DNA from: Actinomycetes bacterium
GTDB taxonomy: Bacteria > Actinomycetota > Acidimicrobiia > Acidimicrobiales > Microtrichaceae
DNA: 64,000 nt
Reading direction: 5' to 3'
Assembly: GCA_029782335.1 (NCBI GenBank)
Contig: JAKOVA010000259.1
Span: forward strand, 1 to 64,000
The notes beneath the pieces are model-generated. The model made no database searches, was not told where the DNA came from, and was given only the letters and a program-made list of their open reading frames with translations. Positions 20,263 to 29,257 of this stretch are shown piece by piece; within the stretch, counting starts at the first letter, position 1, and every line of letters begins with the position of its first letter. The translations under genes were made by a program, and so were the position numbers.

Positions 20263-20889
20263 TCAGGGCAGCGGCTCGAGATTCGCGAACGCACGGGCTC
20301 GGTCGATGCCCGCCTGGCGCTCGTCGGTCGTCGCTGCTCCGACGAGGCGGTAGTCCGCCGCGAACTCCGGGCGGACCTCCCCGTTGTCATCGACCAGCCA
20401 CACCATCGCGAGCCGCCGGGGGACCGACACGACCCCGGGTGCCTCGTAGGTGCCGAAGACGTGGTCCCACAGCGGGATGGTCACGCCGTGGTTCGAGAGG
20501 GGGTGGCCGAAGTGGTGGTGGAAGTGATGGATGCGAAGCCACCGCTCCCAACGGTTCCGCGGCGCTCGCAGGTGCGCCATCGCGTGGTGGTACTCGTAGA
20601 AGAAATAGCCGGCGATCCACCCGACGCCGAACCCGATTCCCGCCGCCGGTGACACGACCGCACCCGCCGCCCAACCCCACCCGACGCCGGTGAGGACCAC
20701 ACCCAACCAGGCCAACAGGATCATGGCGTCGAAGCGCCAGCCCGATGTCACATGGTGGTTGAGGTGCTCGCGCGAACCGATGCCCCAGCCGCGGAGCTCG
20801 TGGAATGCCCAACGGTGCAGCACGTACTCGAACAGGCACCACCAGAACGCCCCGGCCGCCCCCGCTGCAACGATGATCAACAGCGTCAT
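20263..20889 (-). CDS. Sterol desaturase / fatty acid hydroxylase family membrane protein
   Basis: Histidine clusters EYVLHRWAFH, HLNHH, HHAMAH, HHFHHHFGH. Confidence 0.9.
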   Translation of the reverse strand: MTLLIIVAAGAAGAFWWCLFEYVLHRWAFHELRGWGIGSREHLNHHVTSGWRFDAMILLAWLGVVLTGVGWGWAAGAVVSPAAGIGFGVGWIAGYFFYEYHHAMAHLRAPRNRWERWLRIHHFHHHFGHPLSNHGVTIPLWDHVFGTYEAPGVVSVPRRLAMVWLVDDNGEVRPEFAADYRLVGAATTDERQAGIDRARAFANLEPLP

Positions 20890-20907
20890 AGAGGCATCGT
20901 ACGAAAC

Positions 20908-20922
20908 GTGAACGTGTTTCAC
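20908..20922. promoter_or_regulatory. Candidate operator palindrome GTGAA-N5-TTCAC in a divergent intergenic region
   Basis: Perfect 5-5-5 inverted repeat 19-33 nt upstream of the 20889 start codon. Confidence 0.35.
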
Positions 20923-21033
20923 AATAGGAAATAGGCCGAATTGCACGTTGACACGAGGGCCCCGCGCGTCGTACACCACTATTCCTACTGATTTGGTGGA
21001 GTATGACGGCGGGCGCCGTACTCCGGAGGTGTC

Positions 21034-21828
21034 GTGTCCTTCGATCCTGGACTCATTGTCGGCGGCTTGCTCGGCGGCTTTCTCATCGGCCTGACCGGCA
21101 TGGGCGGCGGGGCGTTGCTCACGCCGATGCTCATGTTCGTCTTCCACGTCAACCCCGTGACCGCTGTGGGCAGCGACCTCGTGGCGTCGCTGGTGATGAA
21201 GCCGGTCGGCGGAGCGGTCCACTGGCGAACTCGAACGGTCCGCACCGACATCGTCCGCTGGTTGTGTCTCGGGTCGGTTCCCGGGGCATTCCTCGGCGTC
21301 GGCATGTTGCGGGTCCTGTCCTCGGAGACCGCAGATCACGCCGTCAAGGTCCTCCTCGGCGCAGCGCTGGTCGCGACCGCGATCGTCATGCTGATCCGCG
21401 ACCGGCTCAACCGTCGCCGGGCGGCAGTTGTCGGCGCTGAGGTGGCAACGTCTTCACCAGCGAAGGACCTCCGACCGGCGGCAACCTTCGCGCTGGGCCT
21501 GATCGGCGGCATCGTCGTGGGCTTCACGTCGGTCGGCTCCGGGTCGCTCATGATCGTGGTGCTGTCCCTGCTCTACCCGCGCCTCTCCCGTGCGGAGCTC
21601 GTCGGAACCGACCTGGTCCAGGCCGTCCCGCTCGTCGCGGCGGCGGCGATCGGTCACCTCCTGTTGGGTGAGGTGGCGTTCGGGCTCACCGCCGCGCTGC
21701 TCGTCGGCGGCCTGCCCGGCGTCTTCCTCGGAGCCCGGCTCTCCTCGACCAGCGCGACGGCAATGGTCCGCCTTGCGATGCCCGCGGTGCTGGTGGTCAG
21801 CGGGCTGAAGATGCTCAACGTCTTCTGA
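21034..21828 (+). CDS. Sulfite exporter TauE/SafE family protein
   Basis: Multi-TM repeat GFLIGLTGMGGGALLTPML ... GGIVVGFTSVGSGSLMIV; GTG start. Confidence 0.88.
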   Translation: MSFDPGLIVGGLLGGFLIGLTGMGGGALLTPMLMFVFHVNPVTAVGSDLVASLVMKPVGGAVHWRTRTVRTDIVRWLCLGSVPGAFLGVGMLRVLSSETADHAVKVLLGAALVATAIVMLIRDRLNRRRAAVVGAEVATSSPAKDLRPAATFALGLIGGIVVGFTSVGSGSLMIVVLSLLYPRLSRAELVGTDLVQAVPLVAAAAIGHLLLGEVAFGLTAALLVGGLPGVFLGARLSSTSATAMVRLAMPAVLVVSGLKMLNVF

Positions 21829-21855
21829 GTGCCTCGCCGGCGTCGTCTGCGGCGT

Positions 21856-22515
21856 TTACAGCCGCCAGTCGACCGGCTCCCGTCCGTGCGCCTCGAGCGC
21901 CCGGTTCGCCTGGGAGAAGGGGCGGGAACCGAAGAACCCGTTGTGGGCGGAGAGCGGCGAGGGGTGGGCGGACTCGATCACGGTGTGGCGCTCCGCGTCG
22001 ATCAGTGCCCGCTTCCGTCGCGCAAAGGCCCCCCACAGGATGAACACGACGTGGTCGGGTTTGTCGCTGACCGCCCGAATCACGGCGTCGGTGAAACGCT
22101 CCCAACCCTTGCCCTGGTGAGAGGCCGCCTGGCGGGCGCGCACGGTCAGGGTTGCGTTCAACAGCAGCACTCCCTGCCGGGCCCACGGCTCGAGACAGCC
22201 CGTCGCCGGCACGTCGATGCCGAGATCGGTGTGCAGTTCCTTGAAGATGTTCACCAACGACGGCGGCGGCGAAACCCCGTCACGGACCGAGAAGCACAGG
22301 CCGTGTGCCTGGCCGGCGCCGTGGTAGGGGTCCTGGCCCAAGATGACCACCTTGACCGACGCGTACGGCGTCAGGTGGAGTGCCGCGAACTCCTCGTGTG
22401 GCTCGGGGTAGACGGTGTGGTGTGAGCGTTCTGCTCTGACGAAGCTCCGGAGCTCTGCGAAGTACGGCTGGTCGAGTTCCGCGCGTAGGACCGGGTTCCA
22501 GTCGGTGACACCCAC
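21856..22515 (-). CDS. ung: Uracil-DNA glycosylase
   Basis: VVILGQDPYHGAGQAHGLCFSV and AHPSPLSAHNGFFGSRPFS motifs; GTG start at 22515. Confidence 0.95.
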   Translation of the reverse strand: MGVTDWNPVLRAELDQPYFAELRSFVRAERSHHTVYPEPHEEFAALHLTPYASVKVVILGQDPYHGAGQAHGLCFSVRDGVSPPPSLVNIFKELHTDLGIDVPATGCLEPWARQGVLLLNATLTVRARQAASHQGKGWERFTDAVIRAVSDKPDHVVFILWGAFARRKRALIDAERHTVIESAHPSPLSAHNGFFGSRPFSQANRALEAHGREPVDWRL

Positions 22516-22549
22516 GAGTGGATCCTGCCACTCCGATGCTCGCCTCAGC

Positions 22550-23572
22550 TCACGGGACCGTCCAGGTCGGGCCGGACGCGAGCACCGCAGCCAGGTCGCC
22601 CGGCCCCTGGCGTTCGACCGCGGCGTCGACCTGCGCCGCGACCTCCACCTCATAGACCGGTCGATCGACGTCGCGGAACACGCCGATGGGCGTCGGCATG
22701 TGAGGACCGGTCGACAGCCGCGACAGCGAGAAGGCAAGCGTCGGATCCGGACGGTGCTCGTCGTGGATCAACAGGCCGTCCTCGCCGACATCAGCCACCT
22801 CACACACATACGGCTCCCCGAATCGGTTCACCGCCACGCCGTGAGCACCATCCGCGCCGAAACGGATCGGTTCGCCGTGCCGAAGCGGGATGAGCATGTC
22901 GGGGCGGGCGTCCTTCTTGAGGATCGCGTCGAACGCGCCGTCGTTGAAGACGTTGCAGTTCTGGTACACCTCGACGAACGCTGCGCCGCGATGCTCGTGC
23001 GCCCGGCGGAACGTCTCCATCATGTGCTTGCGGTCCATGTCATGGGTACGTGCGACGAAGCTCGCCTCGGAGCCGATCGCCACCGAGATGGGGTTGAAGG
23101 GGTGATCGATCGAGCCGAACGGCGTCGACTTGGTCACCTTCCCCTGCTCCGAGGTCGGTGAGTACTGGCCCTTGGTCAACCCGTAGATCTGGTTGTTGAA
23201 CATCAGGATCTTGATGTTCACATTCCGGCGCAGCGCGTGGATCAGGTGGTTCCCGCCGATGGACAGCATGTCGCCGTCACCGCCGATCACCCACACGTGC
23301 AGATCGGGCTGCGTCATCGCGACGCCGGTCGCCAGCGCGGGGGCCCGGCCGTGGATCGAGTGCACCCCGTAGGTGTTCATGTAGTACGGCAATCGAGCCG
23401 CGCAGCCGATGCCCGAGACGAACACGGTGTCGTGCGGCTGCATGCCGATCTCGGGAAACACGCTCTGCAGCGCCGCGAGGATGCTGTAGTCACCGCAGCC
23501 CGGACACCACCGGACCTCTTGATCGGACTCGAAGTCCTTTCGCGTGAGCGTCACGCCGGCCGTCTCGTTCAT
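22550..23572 (-). CDS. korB: 2-oxoacid:ferredoxin oxidoreductase beta subunit
   Basis: WCPGCGDYSILAAL, GGDGDMLSIGGNHLIHALRRN TPP motif; overlaps upstream stop. Confidence 0.93.
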   Translation of the reverse strand: MNETAGVTLTRKDFESDQEVRWCPGCGDYSILAALQSVFPEIGMQPHDTVFVSGIGCAARLPYYMNTYGVHSIHGRAPALATGVAMTQPDLHVWVIGGDGDMLSIGGNHLIHALRRNVNIKILMFNNQIYGLTKGQYSPTSEQGKVTKSTPFGSIDHPFNPISVAIGSEASFVARTHDMDRKHMMETFRRAHEHRGAAFVEVYQNCNVFNDGAFDAILKKDARPDMLIPLRHGEPIRFGADGAHGVAVNRFGEPYVCEVADVGEDGLLIHDEHRPDPTLAFSLSRLSTGPHMPTPIGVFRDVDRPVYEVEVAAQVDAAVERQGPGDLAAVLASGPTWTVP

Positions 23573-25437
23573 CGCCGAATCTCCTCGAGCATCCGGGCCT
23601 CCATCTCCGCAGCACGGAACGGGACGCCTCGAACCTTCGTGTAACTGCGAACGTCGACGAGGTACCGGCCTCGCAACAACATCGCCAACTGACCCAGGTT
23701 CATCTCCGGGCACAGCACCTTGGGGTAGCGAGCGAGCACGTCGCCAAGATCCGCGGGGAACGGGTTGAGGTGGCGGAGGTGTGCGTGAGCGACCGCCTCG
23801 CCGCCTGCCCGGACGCGTCGGACGCCCGCTTTGATCGCCCCCCAGGTCGACCCCCAACCGATCACCAGCAGTTCCGCGCCGTCCTGGTGGTCCAACTCGA
23901 CGCCGGGGATGTCGGCGGCGATGCCGTCGACCTTCGCCTGACGGAGATGGACCATTCGCTCGTGATTCTCCGGCTGGTAGCTGATGTTGCCGGATCCGTC
24001 TTCCTTCTCGATGCCGCCGATCCGGTGCATGAGCCCCGGCGTCCCCGGGATCGCCCAGGGTCGTGCCAGGGTGGTGGGGTCTCGCAGGTAGGGCCAGAAC
24101 CCGTTGTCGTGGTTCGCCTCGGTCGCGAACGGCACCGAGATGTCGGGGAGCGCACTGAGGTCGGGGAGCCGCCACGGCTCGGCGCCGTTCGCGAGGTATC
24201 CGTCGGTCAGCAGGATGACCGGTGTGCGGTATTTCACCGCGAGACGAACTGCCTCGAAGGCCGCTGCGAAACAGTCCGACGACGAGGTGGCGGCAACCAC
24301 CGGCACCGGTGACTCACCGTGGCGGCCGTAGAGCGCCAGCAGCAGGTCGGTCTGCTCGGTCTTGGTCGGCATCCCCGTCGAGGGCCCCGCCCGCTGCACG
24401 TCCACGATCACCATCGGCAACTCGAGGCTGACCGCCAAGCCGATCGCCTCCGCCTTGAGATCGAGCCCCGGCCCCGACGTGCCGGTGACCGCGAGGGCCC
24501 CGGAGAACGCTGCACCCACCGCAATCGCCGCTGCCGCGATCTCGTCCTCCGCCTGCATCGTGCGCACCCCGAAGTTCTTGTGCTTCGAGAGTTCGTGGAG
24601 GATGTCGGAGGCAGGAGTGATCGGGTAGCTGGCGTAGACCATCTGCAACTTCGCCTGCTGCGCGCCGGCGATCAACCCGTAGGCCACCGCGGCGTTGCCG
24701 ACGATGTTCGTGTAGGTGCCGGGCGGGAGTGATGCGGGTTCGACCTCATAGGGATGATCGAACAGCTCCGCCGTCTCGCCGAAGTTCCGCCCCGCCCGGA
24801 ACGCCGCGAGGTTCGCCTCTCGAACCTGCTCCTTCTTCGCATACTTGGCTTCGATCCACTCCACGATCGGCTTCACCGGCCGCGTGTACATCCAGCAGAT
24901 CAGCCCGAGCGCGAAGAAGTTCTTCGAACGTTCGGCGACGCGGGGTTTCACCTGCAGGTCGCGGGTCGCCTCGATCGTGATCGAGGTCATCGGCACCTCG
25001 TAGACCGTGAAGGCGGCGAGGGATCCGTCGTGGAGGGGGTTGTCGAGGTAGCCGGCCTTGTCGAGATCACGCTCCCCGAAGCCGTCCACGTTGACGATGA
25101 CCGTGCTCCCCGGCGAGAGATCGGACAGGTTGGCCTTCAACGCGGCGGGGTTCATCGCGACCAGCACGTTGGGCCCGTCGCCCGGCGTGACGATGTCGTG
25201 ATCGGAGATGTGCACCTGGAACGACGACACGCCGGCCACGGTTCCTGCCGGCGCCCGGATCTCGGCCGGATAGTTCGGCAGCGTCGCCAGGTCGTTGCCG
25301 AACGCTGCAGACAACTCGGTGAACCGGTCCCCCACGAGTTGCATGCCGTCGCCCGAATCGCCCGCGAAGCGGATCACCACCCGATCGAGCTTCGCGGCGT
25401 CCCCCTTCGTCGCGACAGCAGGTGTCTCGATGGACAT
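23569..25437 (-). CDS. korA: 2-oxoacid:ferredoxin oxidoreductase alpha (fused gamma-alpha) subunit
   Basis: N-terminal gamma domain (FAGDSGDGMQLVG) followed by alpha domain (YPITPASDILHELSK, TGTSGPGLDLKAEA). Confidence 0.93.
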   Translation of the reverse strand: MSIETPAVATKGDAAKLDRVVIRFAGDSGDGMQLVGDRFTELSAAFGNDLATLPNYPAEIRAPAGTVAGVSSFQVHISDHDIVTPGDGPNVLVAMNPAALKANLSDLSPGSTVIVNVDGFGERDLDKAGYLDNPLHDGSLAAFTVYEVPMTSITIEATRDLQVKPRVAERSKNFFALGLICWMYTRPVKPIVEWIEAKYAKKEQVREANLAAFRAGRNFGETAELFDHPYEVEPASLPPGTYTNIVGNAAVAYGLIAGAQQAKLQMVYASYPITPASDILHELSKHKNFGVRTMQAEDEIAAAAIAVGAAFSGALAVTGTSGPGLDLKAEAIGLAVSLELPMVIVDVQRAGPSTGMPTKTEQTDLLLALYGRHGESPVPVVAATSSSDCFAAAFEAVRLAVKYRTPVILLTDGYLANGAEPWRLPDLSALPDISVPFATEANHDNGFWPYLRDPTTLARPWAIPGTPGLMHRIGGIEKEDGSGNISYQPENHERMVHLRQAKVDGIAADIPGVELDHQDGAELLVIGWGSTWGAIKAGVRRVRAGGEAVAHAHLRHLNPFPADLGDVLARYPKVLCPEMNLGQLAMLLRGRYLVDVRSYTKVRGVPFRAAEMEARMLEEIRR

Positions 25438-25519
25438 GTCCGACCCCCTTGTCGGTCGCCCTATTCAGGATCTGCAGCTCACGCTATCGCCGCGAATCGC
25501 GGAAATCGGCGAGGAGGCG

Positions 25520-25957
25520 CTATTCGCGGCCGGTGTGACCGAAGCCACCGTGGCCACGGTCGGAGTCGCCGAGGTCGTCGACCTCGATGAGTCGAACGTG
25601 TTCCACCGCCTGGACCACCAGTTGCGCGATGCGTTCGCCACGGGTGATCTCGAAGGGTTCGGCGCGGTCGGTGTTGATGAGCAGCACCTTCAGCTCGCCG
25701 CGGTAGCCCGAATCGATGAGCCCGGGCGTGTTCAGGCAGGTGATGCCGTGCTGCAACGCCAGGCCACTTCGCGGCTGCACGAACCCTGCGTACCCCTCGG
25801 GGATCGCGACGGCAACGCCCGTCGGCACCAACGCTCGCTCACCGGGGCCGAGCACCACGTCGGTGGCGGCCCGGAGATCGAGACCGGCGTCACCCGGCTT
25901 CGCGTAGCTCGGGAGCTCTACATCGGGGTCGAGGCGGCGGACCGGCACGTCGAGCAT
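25520..25957 (-). CDS. dut: dUTP diphosphatase
   Basis: [45 protein letters not shown] motifs. Confidence 0.95.
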   Translation of the reverse strand: MLDVPVRRLDPDVELPSYAKPGDAGLDLRAATDVVLGPGERALVPTGVAVAIPEGYAGFVQPRSGLALQHGITCLNTPGLIDSGYRGELKVLLINTDRAEPFEITRGERIAQLVVQAVEHVRLIEVDDLGDSDRGHGGFGHTGRE

Positions 25958-26042
25958 CCGGCGATGATACGGGCGTTCAGGTCCGATCCCGGCCTCTCGT
26001 CCGGCGGGTGGGCCGCTGGTTGCCCACCGATAGGCTCCGGCG

Positions 26043-26588
26043 GTGCTCGTCTGGATGGACCTCGAAATGACCGGCCTCGATCACACCACCGACGTGATCG
26101 TTGAGATCGCGACGCTGGTGACCGACGACGAGTTGCAGATCATCGCGGAGGGCCCAGATCTCGTCATCGCCCAGCCGGAAGCGGCGTTGGCGACGATGGA
26201 CGACGTCGTCGTCGCCATGCACACGGCGTCGGGACTCCTCGACGCGATCCGCGCGTCGACGGTCACCCTCGAGGAGGCGGGCGCAGCAACGCTCGAGTTC
26301 ATCAAGCAGCACGCGCCATCACCGCGGACGGTCCCGCTGTGCGGGAACTCGATCGGAATGGACCGGCGGTTCCTCGCCGCGTACCTCCCCGAGATCGAGA
26401 ACTGGCTCCACTACCGCTCGATCGATGTATCGACCATCAAGGAGCTCGCACGCCGCTGGTACCCCGGCGCCTTCGGCGGAGCACCTCGAAAGGCGACCGC
26501 GCATCGCGCGATGGATGACATCCGCGAGAGCGTCTCGGAGCTTGCCTACTGGCGCGCAGCGATTTTCGCTCCGTCGACAACCGCCTGA
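26043..26588 (+). CDS. orn: Oligoribonuclease
   Basis: [13 protein letters not shown] and [11 protein letters not shown] exonuclease motifs. Confidence 0.95.
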   Translation: MLVWMDLEMTGLDHTTDVIVEIATLVTDDELQIIAEGPDLVIAQPEAALATMDDVVVAMHTASGLLDAIRASTVTLEEAGAATLEFIKQHAPSPRTVPLCGNSIGMDRRFLAAYLPEIENWLHYRSIDVSTIKELARRWYPGAFGGAPRKATAHRAMDDIRESVSELAYWRAAIFAPSTTA

Positions 26589-26701
26589 AGCAACCGAGCC
26601 GCCCGTCGCGGTCCACCGGCCATCGCAGCGGTAGCGGATGGCCCCACCTAGGGTCACCGGTGCCGGGGGTTGGCCCGGCCCCAACACACGGAGGTGGTGT
26701 C

Positions 26702-27291
26702 GTGGACGAACGGGTCCGGATCTTTCTCGCTGTCATGTGAACCCGGCGGTCACACTCGGCGCCGTCGCCAGCGGCAAGCTCGACGTCGCGCTGATTCCCG
26801 TCTACTGGTCCGGTCAGATCCTCGGCGGTCTCCTCGGCGGGGCGATTCTCCGCGCCGTCTTTGCGCTGAGTGACGGCGTCGCCGTTCCGGCCGGATTCGC
26901 CACCAACGGCTACGGCGAGCACTCGCCGCTGGGCTTCAGCCTCGGATCGGTAGCGATCGTGGAGATCGTGATGACCGCTCTGCTGATCATGGTGGTCCTG
27001 TCGACGACCCACCCGCGTTTCCCGGCCGGCTTCGGCGGTCTCGCGGCCGGCGGAACGCTGTGGTTGATCCATCTCATCTCGATTCCGGTCTCCAACACAT
27101 CGGTCAACCCGGCCCGTTCACTCGCGGTGGCCCCGTTCGCCCCCGACTCCGGCTTCCAGCAGGTCTGGGCGTTTCTGCTCTTCCCGCTCATCGGTGGTGT
27201 CCTCGGCGCGTTGATCCACCGGGTGATCAGCCCGGAGGGCGCCGAGGTCACCCAGACGCCCGACATCGAGGGGAACGTCACCGGCGACTGA
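26702..27291 (+). pseudogene. MIP/aquaporin-family gene with apparent internal deletion of its N-terminal region and frameshift
   Basis: SD (GGAGGT) and GTG start at 26702 give MDERVRIFLAVM-stop; from 26731 another frame reads CHVNPAVTLG...NTSVNPARSLAVAPF, i.e. an AqpZ-like protein starting only at the first NPA motif. Confidence 0.7.
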
Positions 27292-27321
27292 GGCGCCCCG
27301 GCCATCACCTACGGTTGCGAG

Positions 27322-28434
27322 GTGGCCGACCCGACTCCAGCCGAACGCCAAGAGAAGCAACCGGCCTCGGACGAGGTGACCGAGGTCGCCCCCGGGGTGT
27401 ACCGCGCCCAGTTGCCCATCGCGTTGCCGGGTCTCGGACATGTCAACTGCTACCTGCTCGAAGACGAGCGCGGGTTCACCGCCGTCGACCCGGGAATGCC
27501 CGACCCCGACTCGTTCGCCGCGCTCTCCCACCGACTCGCGCAGCTCGGCGCCACTCCCGAGCGGATCCACACCGTGTTGGTCACCCACAGCCACCCGGAC
27601 CACTTCGGCGGCGCCGGACGCCTCCGGATCCTCGCGGGAGCCGACGTGGTCGCCCACGAACGTTTCCGGTCGATTTTCGACGACACCGATGACGACCTCG
27701 TGCAGCTCCTCGACGAACGGGCACCCAAGGTCGACGAGGAGGGATTCGACCCTGTCGAGTTCGCCGGCTACCTCCTCGGCGACGGAGACATCCCCGACAT
27801 CCCCGGACGTGTCACCCCGTGGGGCGGCGCGATCCCCTTTCCCGGCCGCGAGGAGATCCTCTTCATGCGGTCGTGGGACGAGCTGACGAAGCGCGGCTTT
27901 CTCACGCCGCAGCCGTCCCGGCGCGTGGCCAACAGCGAGGTCATCCGCCTCGCCCGGCGTGAGTGGGTCGTGATCCACACACCCGGCCACACCGGCGATC
28001 ACATCTGCCTCCTCGACCCGGCGGGCGGCACGCTGCTGTCGGGAGACCACGTACTGCCGACGATCACCCCCCACATCTCGGGGCTTCACGCCAACGACAC
28101 GCTCGCCGAGTTCTTCGACGCCCTCGACACGGTGGCGGCCATCGAGGGGGTCACGACCGTGTTGCCCGCCCACGGCCATCCGTTCTCCGACCTGCAGGGA
28201 CGTGCCGCAGCGATCCGCCAGCACCACGAAGAGCGGCTCGAACTGCTCGTATCGATTGCGACGCAGATCGGTGAGGCCGACGTCGAAGCGTTCTCGCACC
28301 ACCTCTTCCAGCCGCGCTCGTGGGGCGCAATGGCCGAGTCCGAGACCTACGCCCATCTCGAACACCTCCGGCTCAACGGCCGGGCACGACGACATCGTGA
28401 CGGGATGAAGCTGCGCTACGTCGTCGACGCCTGA
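27322..28434 (+). CDS. MBL-fold metallohydrolase
   Basis: THSHPDHFGGAG and TPGHTGDHICL, SGDHVLP motifs. Confidence 0.92.
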   Translation: MADPTPAERQEKQPASDEVTEVAPGVYRAQLPIALPGLGHVNCYLLEDERGFTAVDPGMPDPDSFAALSHRLAQLGATPERIHTVLVTHSHPDHFGGAGRLRILAGADVVAHERFRSIFDDTDDDLVQLLDERAPKVDEEGFDPVEFAGYLLGDGDIPDIPGRVTPWGGAIPFPGREEILFMRSWDELTKRGFLTPQPSRRVANSEVIRLARREWVVIHTPGHTGDHICLLDPAGGTLLSGDHVLPTITPHISGLHANDTLAEFFDALDTVAAIEGVTTVLPAHGHPFSDLQGRAAAIRQHHEERLELLVSIATQIGEADVEAFSHHLFQPRSWGAMAESETYAHLEHLRLNGRARRHRDGMKLRYVVDA

Positions 28435-28459
28435 GCGCAGCTCCGACACCGGAGCGCGC
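28435..28459 (+). terminator. Hairpin after MBL-fold hydrolase gene
   Basis: GCGCaGCTCCGacacCGGAGCGCGC stem-loop immediately after the stop. Confidence 0.45.
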
Positions 28460-28468
28460 AACGCCGTC

Positions 28469-28509
28469 GAAATAATCGCTTGACGCACCCGCGGATCCTG
28501 TGGTGATCT
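28469..28509 (+). promoter_or_regulatory. Candidate WhiB7-type autoregulated promoter of the whiB7 leader
   Basis: AT-rich AAATAAT just upstream of TTGACG (28480-28485); -10 region weak (TGATCT). Confidence 0.45.
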
Positions 28510-28544
28510 CCGAGCCACACGAGCCCAGAAGGGAACGAACACCG

Positions 28545-28730
28545 ATGTTCAGCTACGCCGCACCGACGAACCGGATCGCATCCGCCGCTCGTCGCGCGGC
28601 GGGCGCTCGCGGTGGCTTCGGCTCCGTCGCTCGGGTGTGGGCAACCGACTCCACCCTCATCGACACGACCACCGTCAAGTTCTTCCACCAGTTCATGAAT
28701 GTTCCGGCGGCCCGAGGAGGCCCCTGCTGA
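28545..28730 (+). CDS. Upstream ORF / leader peptide of whiB7-like gene (61 aa)
   Basis: ATG with AAGGGA upstream; ends shortly before an intrinsic terminator that precedes the whiB7-like CDS. Confidence 0.6.
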   Translation: MFSYAAPTNRIASAARRAAGARGGFGSVARVWATDSTLIDTTTVKFFHQFMNVPAARGGPC

Positions 28731-28776
28731 GAGCCCCGCTCACAGAAGGACACCCTCTCCGAAAGGCCGCCGGGAT
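28702..28776 (+). promoter_or_regulatory. Candidate antiterminator (mutually exclusive with terminator)
   Basis: CCGGCGGCC at 28704-28712 (inside uORF) is exactly complementary to GGCCGCCGG at 28765-28773, the 5' arm of the terminator. Confidence 0.6.
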
Positions 28777-28795
28777 CTCCCGGCGGCCTTTCTGT
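28762..28795 (+). terminator. Intrinsic terminator / attenuator upstream of whiB7-like gene
   Basis: AAAGGCCGCCGGGATCTCCCGGCGGCCTTT followed by CTGTTTCT. Confidence 0.85.
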
Positions 28796-28841
28796 TTCTC
28801 CCCGCCCGCTCACCCCTCGCCCAAACCACCAGGAACCACCC

Positions 28842-29207
28842 ATGACGACCGTCACCGAACCCCTCGACAGCGCTCTCGACGAACCCGACGTCCCACCGAC
28901 CCTCGCAGCGTGTTCGACGCTCACCGGGGAACTCACCCGCGTGTTCTTCTCCGACGACCTGCGTGACATCGCCCGCGCCAAGCGCATCTGCGCCACCTGC
29001 CCCGTCCTCGCGGAGTGCCTCGAAGGCGCGCTCGAGCGACGTGAACCCTGGGGCGTGTGGGGCGGCCAGCTCTTCGTCGGCGGGAAGGTCACTCTGACCA
29101 AACGCCCCCGGGGTCGACCACCGAAGACACCGCGCCCCGATGACCAACTGCCGTCTGTCCCGGTGCCCGACCGGCTCCGCTCACACCGTCTCCTCCAGGG
29201 GGTGTGA
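28842..29207 (+). CDS. whiB7: WhiB-family transcriptional regulator, WhiB7/WblC-like with C-terminal AT-hook
   Basis: Four Cys pattern with CATCPVLAEC, EPWGVWGG turn, and KRPRGRPPK AT-hook. Confidence 0.9.
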   Translation: MTTVTEPLDSALDEPDVPPTLAACSTLTGELTRVFFSDDLRDIARAKRICATCPVLAECLEGALERREPWGVWGGQLFVGGKVTLTKRPRGRPPKTPRPDDQLPSVPVPDRLRSHRLLQGV

Positions 29208-29257
29208 GCGGAGCCCGATGGGTTCCGTGCGGCATCGACCCGTAACCTGATGCGGCC

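Noticed and set aside
23573-24175. N-terminal extension of the korB ORF in the ORF track
   Set aside because: Overlaps korA in a different frame; the natural start is ATG 23572 overlapping the korA stop.
26638-26736. ATG at 26638 as the true start of the aquaporin-like protein
   Set aside because: The translated leader MAPPRVTGAGGWPGPNTRRWCRGRTGPDLSR is non-hydrophobic and lies over the orn-aqp intergenic region and SD; it is not a MIP N-terminus.
27118-28542. 474-aa minus-strand ORF opposite the MBL-fold hydrolase
   Set aside because: Shadow ORF; it would also cover the whiB7 leader promoter and has no recognisable motif.
28637-28966. 109-aa plus-strand ORF running through the whiB7 leader terminator
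   Set aside because: Overlaps the uORF and whiB7 start in another frame; composition and position indicate a chance frame.
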